64,000 nucleotides of DNA, from contig CAZSFZ010000009.1 in the NCBI GenBank assembly GCA_964606385.1, forward strand, positions 8,269-72,268, written 5' to 3'. Source of the stretch: Aquincolibacterium sp964606385. GTDB lineage: Bacteria > Omnitrophota > Omnitrophia > Omnitrophales > Aquincolibacteriaceae. The translations under genes and the position numbers were made by a program. Numbering within the stretch: the stretch's first letter is position 1; every line of letters starts with the position of its first letter. The notes beneath the pieces were generated by a model. The model did no database searches. It saw nothing but the letters and a program-made list of their open reading frames with translations, and had not been told where the DNA came from. This document shows positions 1 through 8,886 of this stretch, piece after piece.

Positions 1-73
1 CGGCATTCCGAAAACGCGCCTGCATTTAAAAGGCCGGGGCATGGAATCGTTCCAAAGTTATTAGCATATGCCA

Positions 74-102
74 ATAATAGACCGCATCGCACTACCTGTC
101 AA
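74..102 (-). promoter_or_regulatory. sigma-70 type promoter reading off the left edge
   Basis: On the minus strand a perfect TTGACA (97-102) is separated by exactly 17 bases from TATTAT (74-79). Transcription would start near position 67 and run leftward out of the window. The peroxiredoxin operon terminator lies just upstream (118-156), so this is a separate transcription unit whose gene is not visible. The first 73 bases hold no gene I can support. Confidence 0.6.
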
Positions 103-117
103 GGGGAGGGGGCATTA

Positions 118-156
118 AGAAAAAGAGGCGGTCCCGCCATGGCAGGACCGCCTCTC
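118..156 (-). terminator. Rho-independent terminator of the redox operon
   Basis: An 11-bp perfect inverted repeat (125-135 with 146-156) is GC-rich. Read on the minus strand it is followed directly by a run of T residues (complement of the A-run at 119-125). It lies 22 bases past the peroxiredoxin stop codon, as expected for the end of the minus-strand operon. Confidence 0.75.
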
Positions 157-178
157 CAACGAACGCGAAAGGAACCGC

Positions 179-961
179 TTAGGGTTTTTTCGCTAAAGCG
201 GCATCGACCTCTTCTTTGGGAAGTTTTTTGAAGCACATAAACCAGTCTTTGCAGTCCATGTCTTTGTCCGGATGCGTCATGCGCTCTTTTGCGACGCCGC
301 AGGAGCCGGCCGGCGGTACGATCACGTCATCTCCCGGGCGCCAGTCGGCGGGCGTCGCGACCTTGAACGCGTCGGAGGTCTGCATGGCTATGAGGAGGCG
401 CTTGATCTCGTCAAAGTTACGGCCGTTCGACAGCGGGTAATAAAGGACCGCCCGGATCTTGCCCGCGGGATCGATGAAGAAAACCGCGCGTACGGCCTGG
501 GTATCGCTGGCCGTGGGCTGGAGCATGCCGTATTTTTTGGCCACTTCCATCTTGAGGTCTTCGATCAGGGGAAAGGTGACCTCGACATCTTTCATGCCTT
601 TGTATTCGATCTTTTCCTTGATCGTGCGCAGCCACGCGATATGGCTGTAGCCGCTGTCGATCGACAGACCGACGAGCTGGGTATTGAGCTTTTCAAATTC
701 CGGCTGCAGGGTCGCGAACGTCATGAATTCGGTCGTGCAGACCGGCGTGAAATCCGCGGGATGGCTGAACAGAATGATCCATTTTCCTTTATAGTCCTCC
801 GGAAAATTGATCATTCCTTGTGTTGTTTTGGCCGTAAAGGCGGGCGCGGCCTCTCCGATGAGCGGTAAATGCGACGCGGCCTTGACTTCTTCCGCGAAAG
901 CGGGAACGACGGGTCCCAACAGCATGCATGCCGCCAGCAAAATCGATGTGAATGCTTTCAT
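179..961 (-). CDS. exported 1-Cys (Prx6-type) peroxiredoxin
   Basis: Reduces peroxides through a single peroxidatic cysteine, acting outside the cytoplasm. The start at 961 is chosen over an upstream in-frame ATG because a strong AGGAGG precedes it and the protein then begins with a signal peptide (residues 1-23, ending AFA). The AhpC/TSA domain follows, with the peroxidatic motif FTPVCTTE (Cys75) about 50 residues into the mature protein. The tail carries extra cysteines (SCGVAKERM, then CKDWFMC), seen in Prx6-like proteins of anaerobes. The length of 260 residues fits the family plus a signal peptide. It is last in a minus-strand operon after the CoA-disulfide reductase fusion, 34 bases away, so a shared oxidative or sulfur stress role is likely. 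An exported Prx6-type enzyme is less common than a cytoplasmic one. Confidence 0.9.
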   Translation of the reverse strand: MKAFTSILLAACMLLGPVVPAFAEEVKAASHLPLIGEAAPAFTAKTTQGMINFPEDYKGKWIILFSHPADFTPVCTTEFMTFATLQPEFEKLNTQLVGLSIDSGYSHIAWLRTIKEKIEYKGMKDVEVTFPLIEDLKMEVAKKYGMLQPTASDTQAVRAVFFIDPAGKIRAVLYYPLSNGRNFDEIKRLLIAMQTSDAFKVATPADWRPGDDVIVPPAGSCGVAKERMTHPDKDMDCKDWFMCFKKLPKEEVDAALAKKP

Positions 962-995
962 GTAAACCTCCTTCGAGGTGGGTTGAAAAGTTGTT

Positions 996-3449
996 TTAAA
1001 TGAAAAGATTGACGTTGCCGTTCTCCGCGCGGTCAAGGTACATCGCGACGCCGCCTGTTTCCACGCCGTCGATCAATTCCTCGAGCTTGATCCCCATGAG
1101 GTCCATGGACATCGAGCAGGCGACCAGCTTCGCGCCCGCGGCCTTCGCGCTCATGATCAATTCCGTGAGCGAGGCCACGTTCTTTTTCTTCATGATGCCT
1201 TTGATCATCTGAAGGCCCATCCCGCCCATGTTCATCTTGGAAAGGGCGAGCTTCTCGGGGCCTTTCGGCATCATGAATCCAAACATGCGCTCGACGAGAT
1301 TTTTTTTCACCGGCCCGGATTTGGGTTTTCTGAGGACGTTTAGGCCCCAGAAGGTAAAGAACATCGTGACTTCGCTGCCCATGGCGAGGGCGCCGTTGGC
1401 GATCACAAAGGCGGCCATTACTTTGTCGAAATCGGAACTGAACACAACGATCGTTTTTTTCTTCGGGTCCCCGGAGGGGGCGTTCGCGGCCATGGGATTC
1501 TCCTTTTTCCGGATCGTCGCCTGGTATTTCCCGGCGGCGGGTTTTAGTTCGATCAGTTCATTTCCCGTGCTTTGGCACCAGGAGCGGATATCGCTCACAA
1601 ATCCCGGGTCCGTCGCGGAGATCCGGAGCGCCTCTCCGTCCCGGAGCTTTTCGATCTCGTTTTTGACGCGGAGGATCGGGCCGGGGCACTGCAGGCCGCA
1701 CGCGTCGACTTCTTTGGAAAGCATCACAGGCCCTGACGCGTCCGCGGGGACGTTGTCGCGGGCGCCCGTATCGTCTTTCATTTCCGCGGACACGGGTTTT
1801 TGGGGAAGAAGTCCGAGGCTGGCCTGGTAGGTGTCGTAGCCGCCGGTCAGGTTCCTGCATTTGAAACCGTTCTGGGACAGGATGCGGCAGGCGAGATAAC
1901 CCCGCAGGCCCACTTTACAATACGCGAGATATTCTTTTTCCTTCGAGAGTTCGCCGAGCCGCCCCCGGAGTTCGTGAAGCGGGATATGGAGCGCCCCCGG
2001 GATCATCCCCGAAGTCACTTCCTCGGCGGTGCGTATGTCCAGCACCTGCTGATCTTTTTTCGGATGCGTGGCGTCCTCGGGATGGCAAACAAGGACATCC
2101 TTGCGGAGGACGTTCGCCGCGGCAAAACCGGCGTAATTAACAGGGTCCTTGGCGGAACCATAGGGAGGAGCATAGGAAAGCTCCATATCTTCCAGATTGT
2201 AGACCGTGAGCCCCGCGCGAAGGGCCGTCGCGATCACATCGATACGCTTGTCCACACCGTCCGCCCCAACCGCCTGCGCGCCCAGGATCTTGCCGCTTTG
2301 CGGGTCAAAGATAAGTTTGAGGTTGATGGGAGAAGCACCGGGGTAATAACTCGCGTGCGAAGCGGCATGTACATAGATCTTTTCGTAAGGGATCTTGAGC
2401 CGTTTCAAAGTCTTTTCGCTTGCCCCGGTCATGCCGATCGAAAGGCCGAAGACCTTGCAGATCGCAGTGCCCTGTGTGTTCTTGTAAGACGAGAGCCTTC
2501 CGAAAATATTGTCCGCAGCGATACGGCCCTGCCGGTTCGCCGGCCCCGCGAGGGGGATCAGGGCTGATTCGGCCGTGACGAGATCCTTCACTTCGACCGC
2601 GTCGCCGACAGCAAAAATAGAGGGATCGCTGGTCCGCATATATTCATCCACCAGGATGCCGCCGCGCGTTCCGGTCTTAAGTCCGGCTTCTTTTGCGAGT
2701 TTGATTTCGGGTTTGACGCCGATCGCGAGGACCGCGAAACTGCAAGCCAGGGATTCTCCCGTGCTGAGTTCCGCTCGGAGCCCGGAATGTTCTTCACGGA
2801 ATGCCTTTACGGAAGTTCCGAGGCGCAGGTCGACCCCGTGGAGCGTGAGTTCCTGATGAAGAGGTGCGGCCATTTCGGGGTCCGCGGGCCCCATGACCTG
2901 TCTGGTCAGCTCGACCAAAGTGACGGGGACCTGTTTTTCTCTCAAGGCCTCCGCCATTTCAAGGCCGATATAACCGCCTCCCACGATCAGGACCGGACCG
3001 TTTGCGCGTGAAGCGATCTCCTTTTTGATCGCGTCCATATCGGGAATACTGCGCAAGGTGAGGACCTTTTTGGAGTCTATGCCCGGGATCGGGGGGCGAA
3101 CAGGTTCCGCGCCGGGGCTTAATATAAGGAAGTCGTAGGGTTCCTTGCGCTCGATCCCGGTCGTGAGTTCCCGCGCGACGACCTGTTTTTGAGCCGGATC
3201 GATCCGCAGGACTTCCGTCCGGACGCGGACGTCGATATTGAAATTCTTCCGCATGCTTTCCGGGCTTTGGACGATGAGACGTTCGCGGTCGGGGATTACG
3301 CCGCCGATGTGGTAGGGAAGTCCGCAATTCGCGAACGAGATATGCTCGCCGCGCTCAAACAGGATGATATCGGCTTTTTCCGAAAGACGGCGCGCGCGGG
3401 CCGCCGCCGAGGCCCCTCCGGCCACGCCTCCTACGATCAAAATACGCAT
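996..3449 (-). CDS. CoA-disulfide reductase / rhodanese / TusA / DsrE fusion protein
   Basis: An 817-residue flavoprotein with four modules in order: FAD/NAD(P)H disulfide reductase (about 1-440, GG-rich FAD fingerprint at 8-21, second nucleotide fold around GGGYIG at 157); rhodanese (about 455-545, Cys511 in YCKVG); TusA/SirA sulfur carrier (about 577-648, CPGP with Cys588); DsrE-type domain (about 664-817, Cys778). The single redox cysteine Cys42 in NCGLPYH is the CoA-disulfide reductase signature. Each sulfur domain keeps its cysteine, so persulfide could pass along one chain. It probably acts in the cytoplasm on CoA persulfides, polysulfide or thiol stress. It follows the ArsR gene by one base and precedes the peroxiredoxin. 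The activity is inferred; substrate preference cannot be read from sequence. Confidence 0.9.
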   Translation of the reverse strand: MRILIVGGVAGGASAAARARRLSEKADIILFERGEHISFANCGLPYHIGGVIPDRERLIVQSPESMRKNFNIDVRVRTEVLRIDPAQKQVVARELTTGIERKEPYDFLILSPGAEPVRPPIPGIDSKKVLTLRSIPDMDAIKKEIASRANGPVLIVGGGYIGLEMAEALREKQVPVTLVELTRQVMGPADPEMAAPLHQELTLHGVDLRLGTSVKAFREEHSGLRAELSTGESLACSFAVLAIGVKPEIKLAKEAGLKTGTRGGILVDEYMRTSDPSIFAVGDAVEVKDLVTAESALIPLAGPANRQGRIAADNIFGRLSSYKNTQGTAICKVFGLSIGMTGASEKTLKRLKIPYEKIYVHAASHASYYPGASPINLKLIFDPQSGKILGAQAVGADGVDKRIDVIATALRAGLTVYNLEDMELSYAPPYGSAKDPVNYAGFAAANVLRKDVLVCHPEDATHPKKDQQVLDIRTAEEVTSGMIPGALHIPLHELRGRLGELSKEKEYLAYCKVGLRGYLACRILSQNGFKCRNLTGGYDTYQASLGLLPQKPVSAEMKDDTGARDNVPADASGPVMLSKEVDACGLQCPGPILRVKNEIEKLRDGEALRISATDPGFVSDIRSWCQSTGNELIELKPAAGKYQATIRKKENPMAANAPSGDPKKKTIVVFSSDFDKVMAAFVIANGALAMGSEVTMFFTFWGLNVLRKPKSGPVKKNLVERMFGFMMPKGPEKLALSKMNMGGMGLQMIKGIMKKKNVASLTELIMSAKAAGAKLVACSMSMDLMGIKLEELIDGVETGGVAMYLDRAENGNVNLFI

Positions 3450-3450
3450 G

Positions 3451-3753
3451 TTAATCCTCCTCCGAACAACTTTTCTTGATGCAGTTCAAAACATTCAGGA
3501 CTTGCGGGCGGGCCAGAGAATAATAACGGAAATTGCAATCGGCCTCGCTCGCGAGGATGCCGGCCTTCTTTAAAAGGGCGAGGTGTTTTGAGATCACGGC
3601 CTGGGGCAGGTCGAGCCGAGTAGCCAGTTCACCAACGGCGGAACGCCGGGAACGGAGCATTTCCACGATCCGCAGGCGGTCCGGGTGCGCCAGGACCCGC
3701 AGTTTTTTCGCGGCCCGTGCAAGCGTCTTGGGGTCGATCGGGATCTTTTTCAT
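3451..3753 (-). CDS. ArsR/SmtB-family transcriptional regulator
   Basis: A 100-residue winged-helix repressor, probably autoregulatory and controlling the sulfur/redox operon behind it. The HTH core spans about residues 10-75 (LRVLAHPDRLRIVEML, then LDLPQAVISKHLALLKKAGI as recognition helix). Cysteines lie near the C-terminus (Cys in ADCNFRYY, NCIKKSCSEED). The ELCVCDL metal site of ArsR is absent, since this position reads SAVGELATRL; sensing may therefore be thiol- or persulfide-based as in BigR/SqrR-like members (inference). The start at 3753 has no Shine-Dalgarno sequence, but a promoter ends only 7 bases upstream. The stop is one base from the start of the fusion gene. Confidence 0.88.
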   Translation of the reverse strand: MKKIPIDPKTLARAAKKLRVLAHPDRLRIVEMLRSRRSAVGELATRLDLPQAVISKHLALLKKAGILASEADCNFRYYSLARPQVLNVLNCIKKSCSEED

Positions 3754-3754
3754 G

Positions 3755-3789
3755 TTGACAATATACTAATTTTGGAATATATAAGTCAA
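3755..3789 (-). promoter_or_regulatory. promoter and likely operator of the arsR operon
   Basis: On the minus strand TTGACT (3784-3789) and TATATT (3760-3765) are 18 bases apart. The whole box is flanked by an imperfect inverted repeat, TTGAC at one end and GTCAA at the other (3755-3759 and 3785-3789), with AT-rich AATATA halves inside. An ArsR-type dimer bound here would cover both promoter elements. The predicted transcript start coincides with the ATG at 3753, so the message should be leaderless. Confidence 0.6.
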
Positions 3790-3856
3790 GGAATATTTAA
3801 CCGAGACGTTCGGCGCGGCTTCGGCCGGTGATCCTTACTGATAAAACAGGTTTTCA

Positions 3857-5284
3857 ATGACGAAGAAACTCTTTAAGATAGAGGCCATGATCCAGAAGAT
3901 CCTTTCCCTTGTCCTGCCGGTCATGCTTTTGGCCGTGCAACCGGTGTTCGCTGAAACGCCCGTCACGACGGATCAGACATGCATCGAAAAGCTGACCTTC
4001 CTTGATTTTTACCAAAAAGTTCTCGCGCATTATCCTGCACTAAAAAAACAGTACGAGAAGATCGCGCAGGCGAAGGCCCAGCGCAATCTCGCGATATCCG
4101 ACCTTTTTCCGCACGTCCAGGGCGTGTTCTCCACCGTGACGACCGATGACCCGGTCGGCGTTTTCGGGGACCTTTTGCGCCAGCAAAAATTCACCCAGAA
4201 TGATTTTTCGCTGGAGTCGCTCAACCGGCCCGATGCCCGCACGAATTACCACGTGGGGATCGAAGGGGAGATGCTGCTTTTTGATTCTTTTAATACGATC
4301 TCAAAGATCCGCTCGGCCCGCCGGATGGTCAAGTCCGCCGACCTTGAAGCGGATTTCACGGAAATGGAGGCGGGGATCGTGGCGCTTGAAAGTTACCTCG
4401 GGCTCCTTCTCGCGCAGGAGAACTTCGATATCGTCTCGGGCGTCAAATCCGAAAGCGATCAGGATATCCGGCAGGCCGAAGACCTGAAGGAAAAAGGGAT
4501 GATCCTCGGGGCGGATTATTACGCGGCCCGCGTGATCGCGGCTTCGATCGAACGCGAATACCACCGTTCGGAGGCCCTCCTCAAAAGCTCCCGCATGCTC
4601 ATGAATATCCTGATGGGCGCGGACCCGGGCCTCGCGTGGGACCCCGTGGGAAAACTTCCCGAGATCAAACGGGAAGCGGTCGACCTCCGGGTCTGGCTCG
4701 CGCAGTCCTACCAGCAACGGAAAGACCTTGCCGCGATGGACCAAATGGTGGACGCGGCGCGCATCGAATCGTTCCGCCAGAAAACATCCTTTCTCCCAAA
4801 ATTCTACGGTTTCGGAAGTCTTAATGAAGACGCGAACACCTGGCGCTCGGGCGGCGAGAATTTCACGGTGGGGTTCAAGGGGACCATGGATTTTCTTGAT
4901 CCCGCGCTCCCGGGAAGGATCCAGAAGGCCAAGCATCAATATGAAGAGCTCAAGGCCGACCGGCAGGCGCTCCGGGACGCGATCGTCAAGGACCTGGTGC
5001 TGGAATTGGCCCGGTATGAATCCGCGACCGCCGACCAGCCCGTCCTGAAACAGGCCGCGCAGGACGCGCAGCAGGCGAGCGAACAGACGGCCAAGCTTTA
5101 TCAGGAGGGACGGAAATCCATCGCGGACCTTCTGGAGATCCGCCGCCTGCATCTGGACACCACTTCCGGTTTCCGGAGCCTCCTTATGGCGCTGGAGCTG
5201 GAGTACGCCAAATTATTATTCCTTTCCGGCCAGCTTGATGAAAACGGGCTTCGACAAGTCAACGAACGATTCAATAACCAGTAA
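3857..5284 (+). CDS. TolC-family outer membrane efflux protein
   Basis: Outer-membrane channel of a tripartite efflux or type I secretion pump. The protein has 475 residues: an N-terminal signal peptide (hydrophobic stretch about 14-32, ending VFAET) and two OEP repeats rich in long amphipathic helices (about 50-250 and 270-460). The length fits TolC/NodT-like proteins. Starts at 3857 and 3887 are both possible; neither has a strong ribosome site, and the later one gives a more typical signal peptide. The RND permease follows by 56 bases with a hairpin between them, so the two proteins probably work together. No membrane-fusion (adaptor) gene is next to them, which is unusual. Confidence 0.85.
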   Translation: MTKKLFKIEAMIQKILSLVLPVMLLAVQPVFAETPVTTDQTCIEKLTFLDFYQKVLAHYPALKKQYEKIAQAKAQRNLAISDLFPHVQGVFSTVTTDDPVGVFGDLLRQQKFTQNDFSLESLNRPDARTNYHVGIEGEMLLFDSFNTISKIRSARRMVKSADLEADFTEMEAGIVALESYLGLLLAQENFDIVSGVKSESDQDIRQAEDLKEKGMILGADYYAARVIAASIEREYHRSEALLKSSRMLMNILMGADPGLAWDPVGKLPEIKREAVDLRVWLAQSYQQRKDLAAMDQMVDAARIESFRQKTSFLPKFYGFGSLNEDANTWRSGGENFTVGFKGTMDFLDPALPGRIQKAKHQYEELKADRQALRDAIVKDLVLELARYESATADQPVLKQAAQDAQQASEQTAKLYQEGRKSIADLLEIRRLHLDTTSGFRSLLMALELEYAKLLFLSGQLDENGLRQVNERFNNQ

Positions 5285-5322
5285 CACCTACGAGGTGTAG
5301 AGACACCACACCTCGTAGGTGT
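5284..5322. repeat. perfect 15-bp inverted repeat at the tolC stop codon
   Basis: Arms 5284-5298 and 5308-5322 are exact reverse complements (ACACCTACGAGGTGT) around a 9-base loop, starting on the last base of the TolC stop codon. There is no T-run, so it may stabilise the mRNA or separate expression of the two genes rather than terminate. The same arm sequence recurs at 63871-63885. Confidence 0.8.
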
Positions 5323-5340
5323 GAGAAGGTAACGGTTCCT

Positions 5341-8300
5341 ATGTCCCAACATCATCATTCCGATATCATCAGCGGGATCGTCAGTTATTTCGCCAAATCC
5401 AAGATCACGCCGCTCATTATCGCGGTGTCGATCGTGCTCGGCGTTTTCGCGGTCATGAACCTGCCGCGGGAGGAAGAACCGCAGATCTCGGTGCCGATGT
5501 TCGATATTTTCGTGTCCTATCCCGGCGCGGATTCCAAAGAAGTCGAGCAACGGATCGTCACACTTGGAGAGAGAAAGCTCTGGGAGATCCCCGGCGTGGA
5601 ATACGTGTACTCCACGATCGAGCCGGAAGGCGCGCTTATCATCGTGCGGTTCAAGGTCGGCGAAGACCCCGAAAAGAGCCTGATCAAGCTCTATACCAAA
5701 GTTTATTCCAATCTCGATTTCCTGCCTCAGGGCGCGACCCAGCCTTTCATTAAAGTCCGTTCGATCGACGATGTGCCGATCCTGACGCTGACCTTCCATT
5801 CCAAGGACAAGGATCCGGTGACGCTGCGGCGCACGGTCGCCAATATCCAGAACGTCGTGAATGCCATTCCGGATGTGTCCGAGACCCACATCACGGGCGG
5901 GCGCAAACGCCAGTTCCAGGTCTTTTTCGACGAAGAAAAGCTCAGGGCCCGTCTTTTGAACCCTCTCGAGATCGCGCAGATCATCCGTTCGGCGAACGTG
6001 AAACAGGCCGCCGGTCATCTGGAAAGATCGCCGGAACTTGAATCGGTGGAAGCGAATTCGTTTTTCCGAACGAAGTCCGACCTTGAAAACCTCGTGGTCG
6101 GCGTCAGCGCCGGAAGCGTTGTGACCCTGAAAGACATCGCGAAGGTCGTTGACGGGCCGGACGAGGAAGAGCGGGCGGCCGGGATCTTCTTCGGACCTGC
6201 GTCGAAGGCCGCGGACAAAGGACCTTTTCAGGCGGTAACACTCTCGATCTCAAAACGCAAGGGCGCCAATGCCGCGCATCTTTCGGAAGTGATCCTGCAT
6301 GCCATCAAGGAATTGCCGGAATCAACGCTTCCAAAGGATATCGAAATGACCGTGACGCGGGACTACGGCGAGACCGCCAAAGAAAAATCCGACGAACTGC
6401 TTTTTCATATGGCGATTGCGGTCTTCGGCGTGAGCCTTTTGATCGCCTGGTCGCTCGGGCTCCGGGAATCGGGGGTCGTGGCGATTGCGATCCCGATGAC
6501 GCTCGCCTTGACGCTCGCCACCTTTTATTTTCTCGGGTTCACGCTGAACCGCATCACGCTTTTCGCGCTGATCTTTTCGATCGGTATCCTGGTCGATGAC
6601 CCGATCGTGGATGTCGAGAATATCGTGCGCCACCTCCGGCTTCCCAATAACAAAGGGAAATCCATCCTGGATATTACGATCGAGGCCGTGAATGAGGTCC
6701 GCAGCCCCTTGATCCTCGCGACGCTTACGGTGATCGCGGCGATCCTGCCGATGGCTTTTGTGAGCGGGCTCATGGGGCCTTACATGCGGCCGATCCCGAT
6801 CGGGGCGAGCGCGGCGATGATGTTCTCGATGTTCGTGGCTTTTGTCGCGACCCCCTGGGCCGCGTATCAGATCCTGGGGAAAGCCTTCGCGCAAGGGAAA
6901 CTCAAGGCACACCATGAAGGGGAAAAGGAAGATTTTCTTACGCGTCTTTACCGCTCGTACATGAACCCGCTGATCTTTAATCCCAAGGTCCGTAAATTTT
7001 TTCTGATCGGACTGGGCGGCGCCTTGATCCTCGCGATGGCCCTCGTGCCGCTCAAATTGGTCCGGATGAAGATGCTGCCCTTTGATAACAAGAACGAGTT
7101 CCAGGTTATCCTCAATATGCCGGACGGCGCTTCGCTTGAAGCGACGCAAAAAGCGATCACCGAGATCGCGGATTATCTCGTGACGGTCCCCGAGGTGAAG
7201 GATATCGAGATGTATGTGGGGTCTGCCGCGCCTTACAACTTTAACGGGCTGGTTCGGCATTATTTCCTCCGTTCGAAGCCGCATCAGGCCGACCTTCAGG
7301 TGAATCTTGCCGGGAAACATGACCGCAAACGGCAAAGCCACGACATTGCTAAAGCGGTGCGTCCGAAGATCCATGAGATCGTGGAAAAATACAAAGGTCA
7401 TGTCCAGGTGGCGGAGGTCCCGCCAGGTCCGCCGGTCCTTTCAACCCTCGTGCTTGAGATCTACGGCCCCACGCTCGCCGGACAGCAAGAGCTTGCCAAG
7501 CAGATCGAAGGCCTGCTGGCCTCGGCGGAAGGCGTGACCGATATCGATACCTATGTCCGGGAGCCCGAGAAACTCGCGCGGCTGAGGGTCAATACGGAAA
7601 AGGCGTCGCTGAACGGCATTCCCGTGGATCAGATCGCCACGGCCATCACGGCCGCCGTAGGCGGGAAGACCGTGGACCTCGCGCACTTGTCGGAGGAATA
7701 CGAACCCGTGGAGATCCTCCTGAGGCTGCCGAAAGAAAAACGCGCCGGGCTTGATAGTGTGCTCAATATGACGCTTCTGTCGCGTTACGGTAATCCGATC
7801 CCGGTCCGCGAACTGGTCCATGTCGAGAAGGACCGGAAGGACCTTGCGATCTATCACAAGAACCTGATGCGCGTTTCCTATGTGATCGCGGACGTGGCGG
7901 GGAAATACGAAAGCCCGGCGTACGCGATCCTGAAACTGAAAAAAGAGATCGCGCAGATCCCGGCGCCGGAAAATCATGAAGGACAAAGAACGGTCGACCA
8001 GATCTTTAACGGCCAGCCCAAAACGGCGGACCGCTGGACCTTGAAATGGGACGGGGAATGGCAGATCACGTACGAAGTGTTCCGGGACCTCGGGATCGCG
8101 TTCGCGTTCGTCCTGCTCCTGATCTACGCGCTCGTGGTCGGCTGGTTCCAGTCGTTCAAGACGCCCTGGATCATCATGCTGCCGATCCCGCTCACGTTGA
8201 TCGGGATCCTGCCGGCCCATTGGCTCGGCGGTGTTTTCTTCACGGCGACTTCCATGATCGGCATGATCGCCGGCGCGGGGATCGTGGTGCGGAATTCGAT

Positions 8301-8580
8301 CATCCTGGTGGATTTTATCGAACTGCGTCGCGCCGAGGGCATGCCCCTCGAGGAAGCCGTGATCGACGCGGGCGCGAAGCGTTTCAGGCCGATGCTTCTG
8401 ACGGCCGCGGCGGTCGTGGTCGGGGCTTCGGTGATCCTCTTCGATCCGATCTTTCAGGGATTGGCCGTGGCGCTGATGGCGGGCGAGATCGCTTCGACGA
8501 TCCTGTCGCGCACGGCAGTGCCGGTTTTCTATTACATGATGGCTAAAAAAGAAAAAATCTCGGGGAACGTGGAACGTTGA
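5341..8580 (+). CDS. RND-family efflux permease
   Basis: Proton-driven inner-membrane exporter of the AcrB/HAE superfamily, 1079 residues. The layout is typical: TM1 near residues 18-37, a large porter loop, TM2-6 around 345-505, TM7 near 550, a second porter loop, then TM8-12 in the last 190 residues. The TM4 proton-relay pair is kept (GILVDDPIVDVENI). In TM10, where AcrB has Lys940, this protein reads VVRNSIILVDF, so the position is Arg. The N-terminus has three histidines (MSQHHH). The final residues come from a GGAACG-type repeat. It pairs with the upstream TolC gene; no adaptor gene is seen. The substrate is unknown. Confidence 0.88.
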   Translation: MSQHHHSDIISGIVSYFAKSKITPLIIAVSIVLGVFAVMNLPREEEPQISVPMFDIFVSYPGADSKEVEQRIVTLGERKLWEIPGVEYVYSTIEPEGALIIVRFKVGEDPEKSLIKLYTKVYSNLDFLPQGATQPFIKVRSIDDVPILTLTFHSKDKDPVTLRRTVANIQNVVNAIPDVSETHITGGRKRQFQVFFDEEKLRARLLNPLEIAQIIRSANVKQAAGHLERSPELESVEANSFFRTKSDLENLVVGVSAGSVVTLKDIAKVVDGPDEEERAAGIFFGPASKAADKGPFQAVTLSISKRKGANAAHLSEVILHAIKELPESTLPKDIEMTVTRDYGETAKEKSDELLFHMAIAVFGVSLLIAWSLGLRESGVVAIAIPMTLALTLATFYFLGFTLNRITLFALIFSIGILVDDPIVDVENIVRHLRLPNNKGKSILDITIEAVNEVRSPLILATLTVIAAILPMAFVSGLMGPYMRPIPIGASAAMMFSMFVAFVATPWAAYQILGKAFAQGKLKAHHEGEKEDFLTRLYRSYMNPLIFNPKVRKFFLIGLGGALILAMALVPLKLVRMKMLPFDNKNEFQVILNMPDGASLEATQKAITEIADYLVTVPEVKDIEMYVGSAAPYNFNGLVRHYFLRSKPHQADLQVNLAGKHDRKRQSHDIAKAVRPKIHEIVEKYKGHVQVAEVPPGPPVLSTLVLEIYGPTLAGQQELAKQIEGLLASAEGVTDIDTYVREPEKLARLRVNTEKASLNGIPVDQIATAITAAVGGKTVDLAHLSEEYEPVEILLRLPKEKRAGLDSVLNMTLLSRYGNPIPVRELVHVEKDRKDLAIYHKNLMRVSYVIADVAGKYESPAYAILKLKKEIAQIPAPENHEGQRTVDQIFNGQPKTADRWTLKWDGEWQITYEVFRDLGIAFAFVLLLIYALVVGWFQSFKTPWIIMLPIPLTLIGILPAHWLGGVFFTATSMIGMIAGAGIVVRNSIILVDFIELRRAEGMPLEEAVIDAGAKRFRPMLLTAAAVVVGASVILFDPIFQGLAVALMAGEIASTILSRTAVPVFYYMMAKKEKISGNVER

Positions 8581-8625
8581 ACGAAAAAGCATTTACGTTC
8601 ACCGTTTCCCGTTAGCCGTTCTCCG
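8561..8625. repeat. GGAACG-type hairpin repeat
   Basis: The left arm carries repeated GGGGAACG / GGAACG units (8561-8583) and the right arm the complementary CGTTC / CCGTT units (8596-8625), forming a long imperfect hairpin. It begins inside the 3' end of the RND gene and supplies its last codons. Related copies are at 14536, 17259, 55183 and 58841. Confidence 0.75.
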
Positions 8626-8646
8626 AGTTCTCAAAGGAGAGCTTCT

Positions 8647-8856
8647 ATGACCATAGAAAAATCGATCCCTATCATGGCCGGGTCTTTTATCCTGATCAGC
8701 CTTGCGTTGGCGGTCTGGGTGAACAAGTGGTGGCTTCTCTGGACGGCCTTTGTCGGCGTGAACCTGGTCCAGTCCGCGATCACGGGGTGGTGCCCCGCGG
8801 AAGGCCTTCTTAAAAAACTCGGCATGAAAAACTGTTGCCCCAGCCCTGAGAAATAA
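8647..8856 (+). CDS. DUF2892 (YgaP-like) small inner membrane protein
   Basis: 69 residues with two hydrophobic segments (about 9-26 and 29-45), a short polar link and a cysteine-containing tail (CPAEGLL and NCCPSPEK). This matches the DUF2892 domain found alone or at the end of YgaP rhodanese proteins. AGGAG lies 8 bases before the ATG. Its position between the pump and an exported redoxin suggests a membrane redox or sulfur role, but the function is unknown. Confidence 0.8.
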   Translation: MTIEKSIPIMAGSFILISLALAVWVNKWWLLWTAFVGVNLVQSAITGWCPAEGLLKKLGMKNCCPSPEK

Positions 8857-8886
8857 TCGCATCACGCCATTTCCTAGGAGGTGTTT

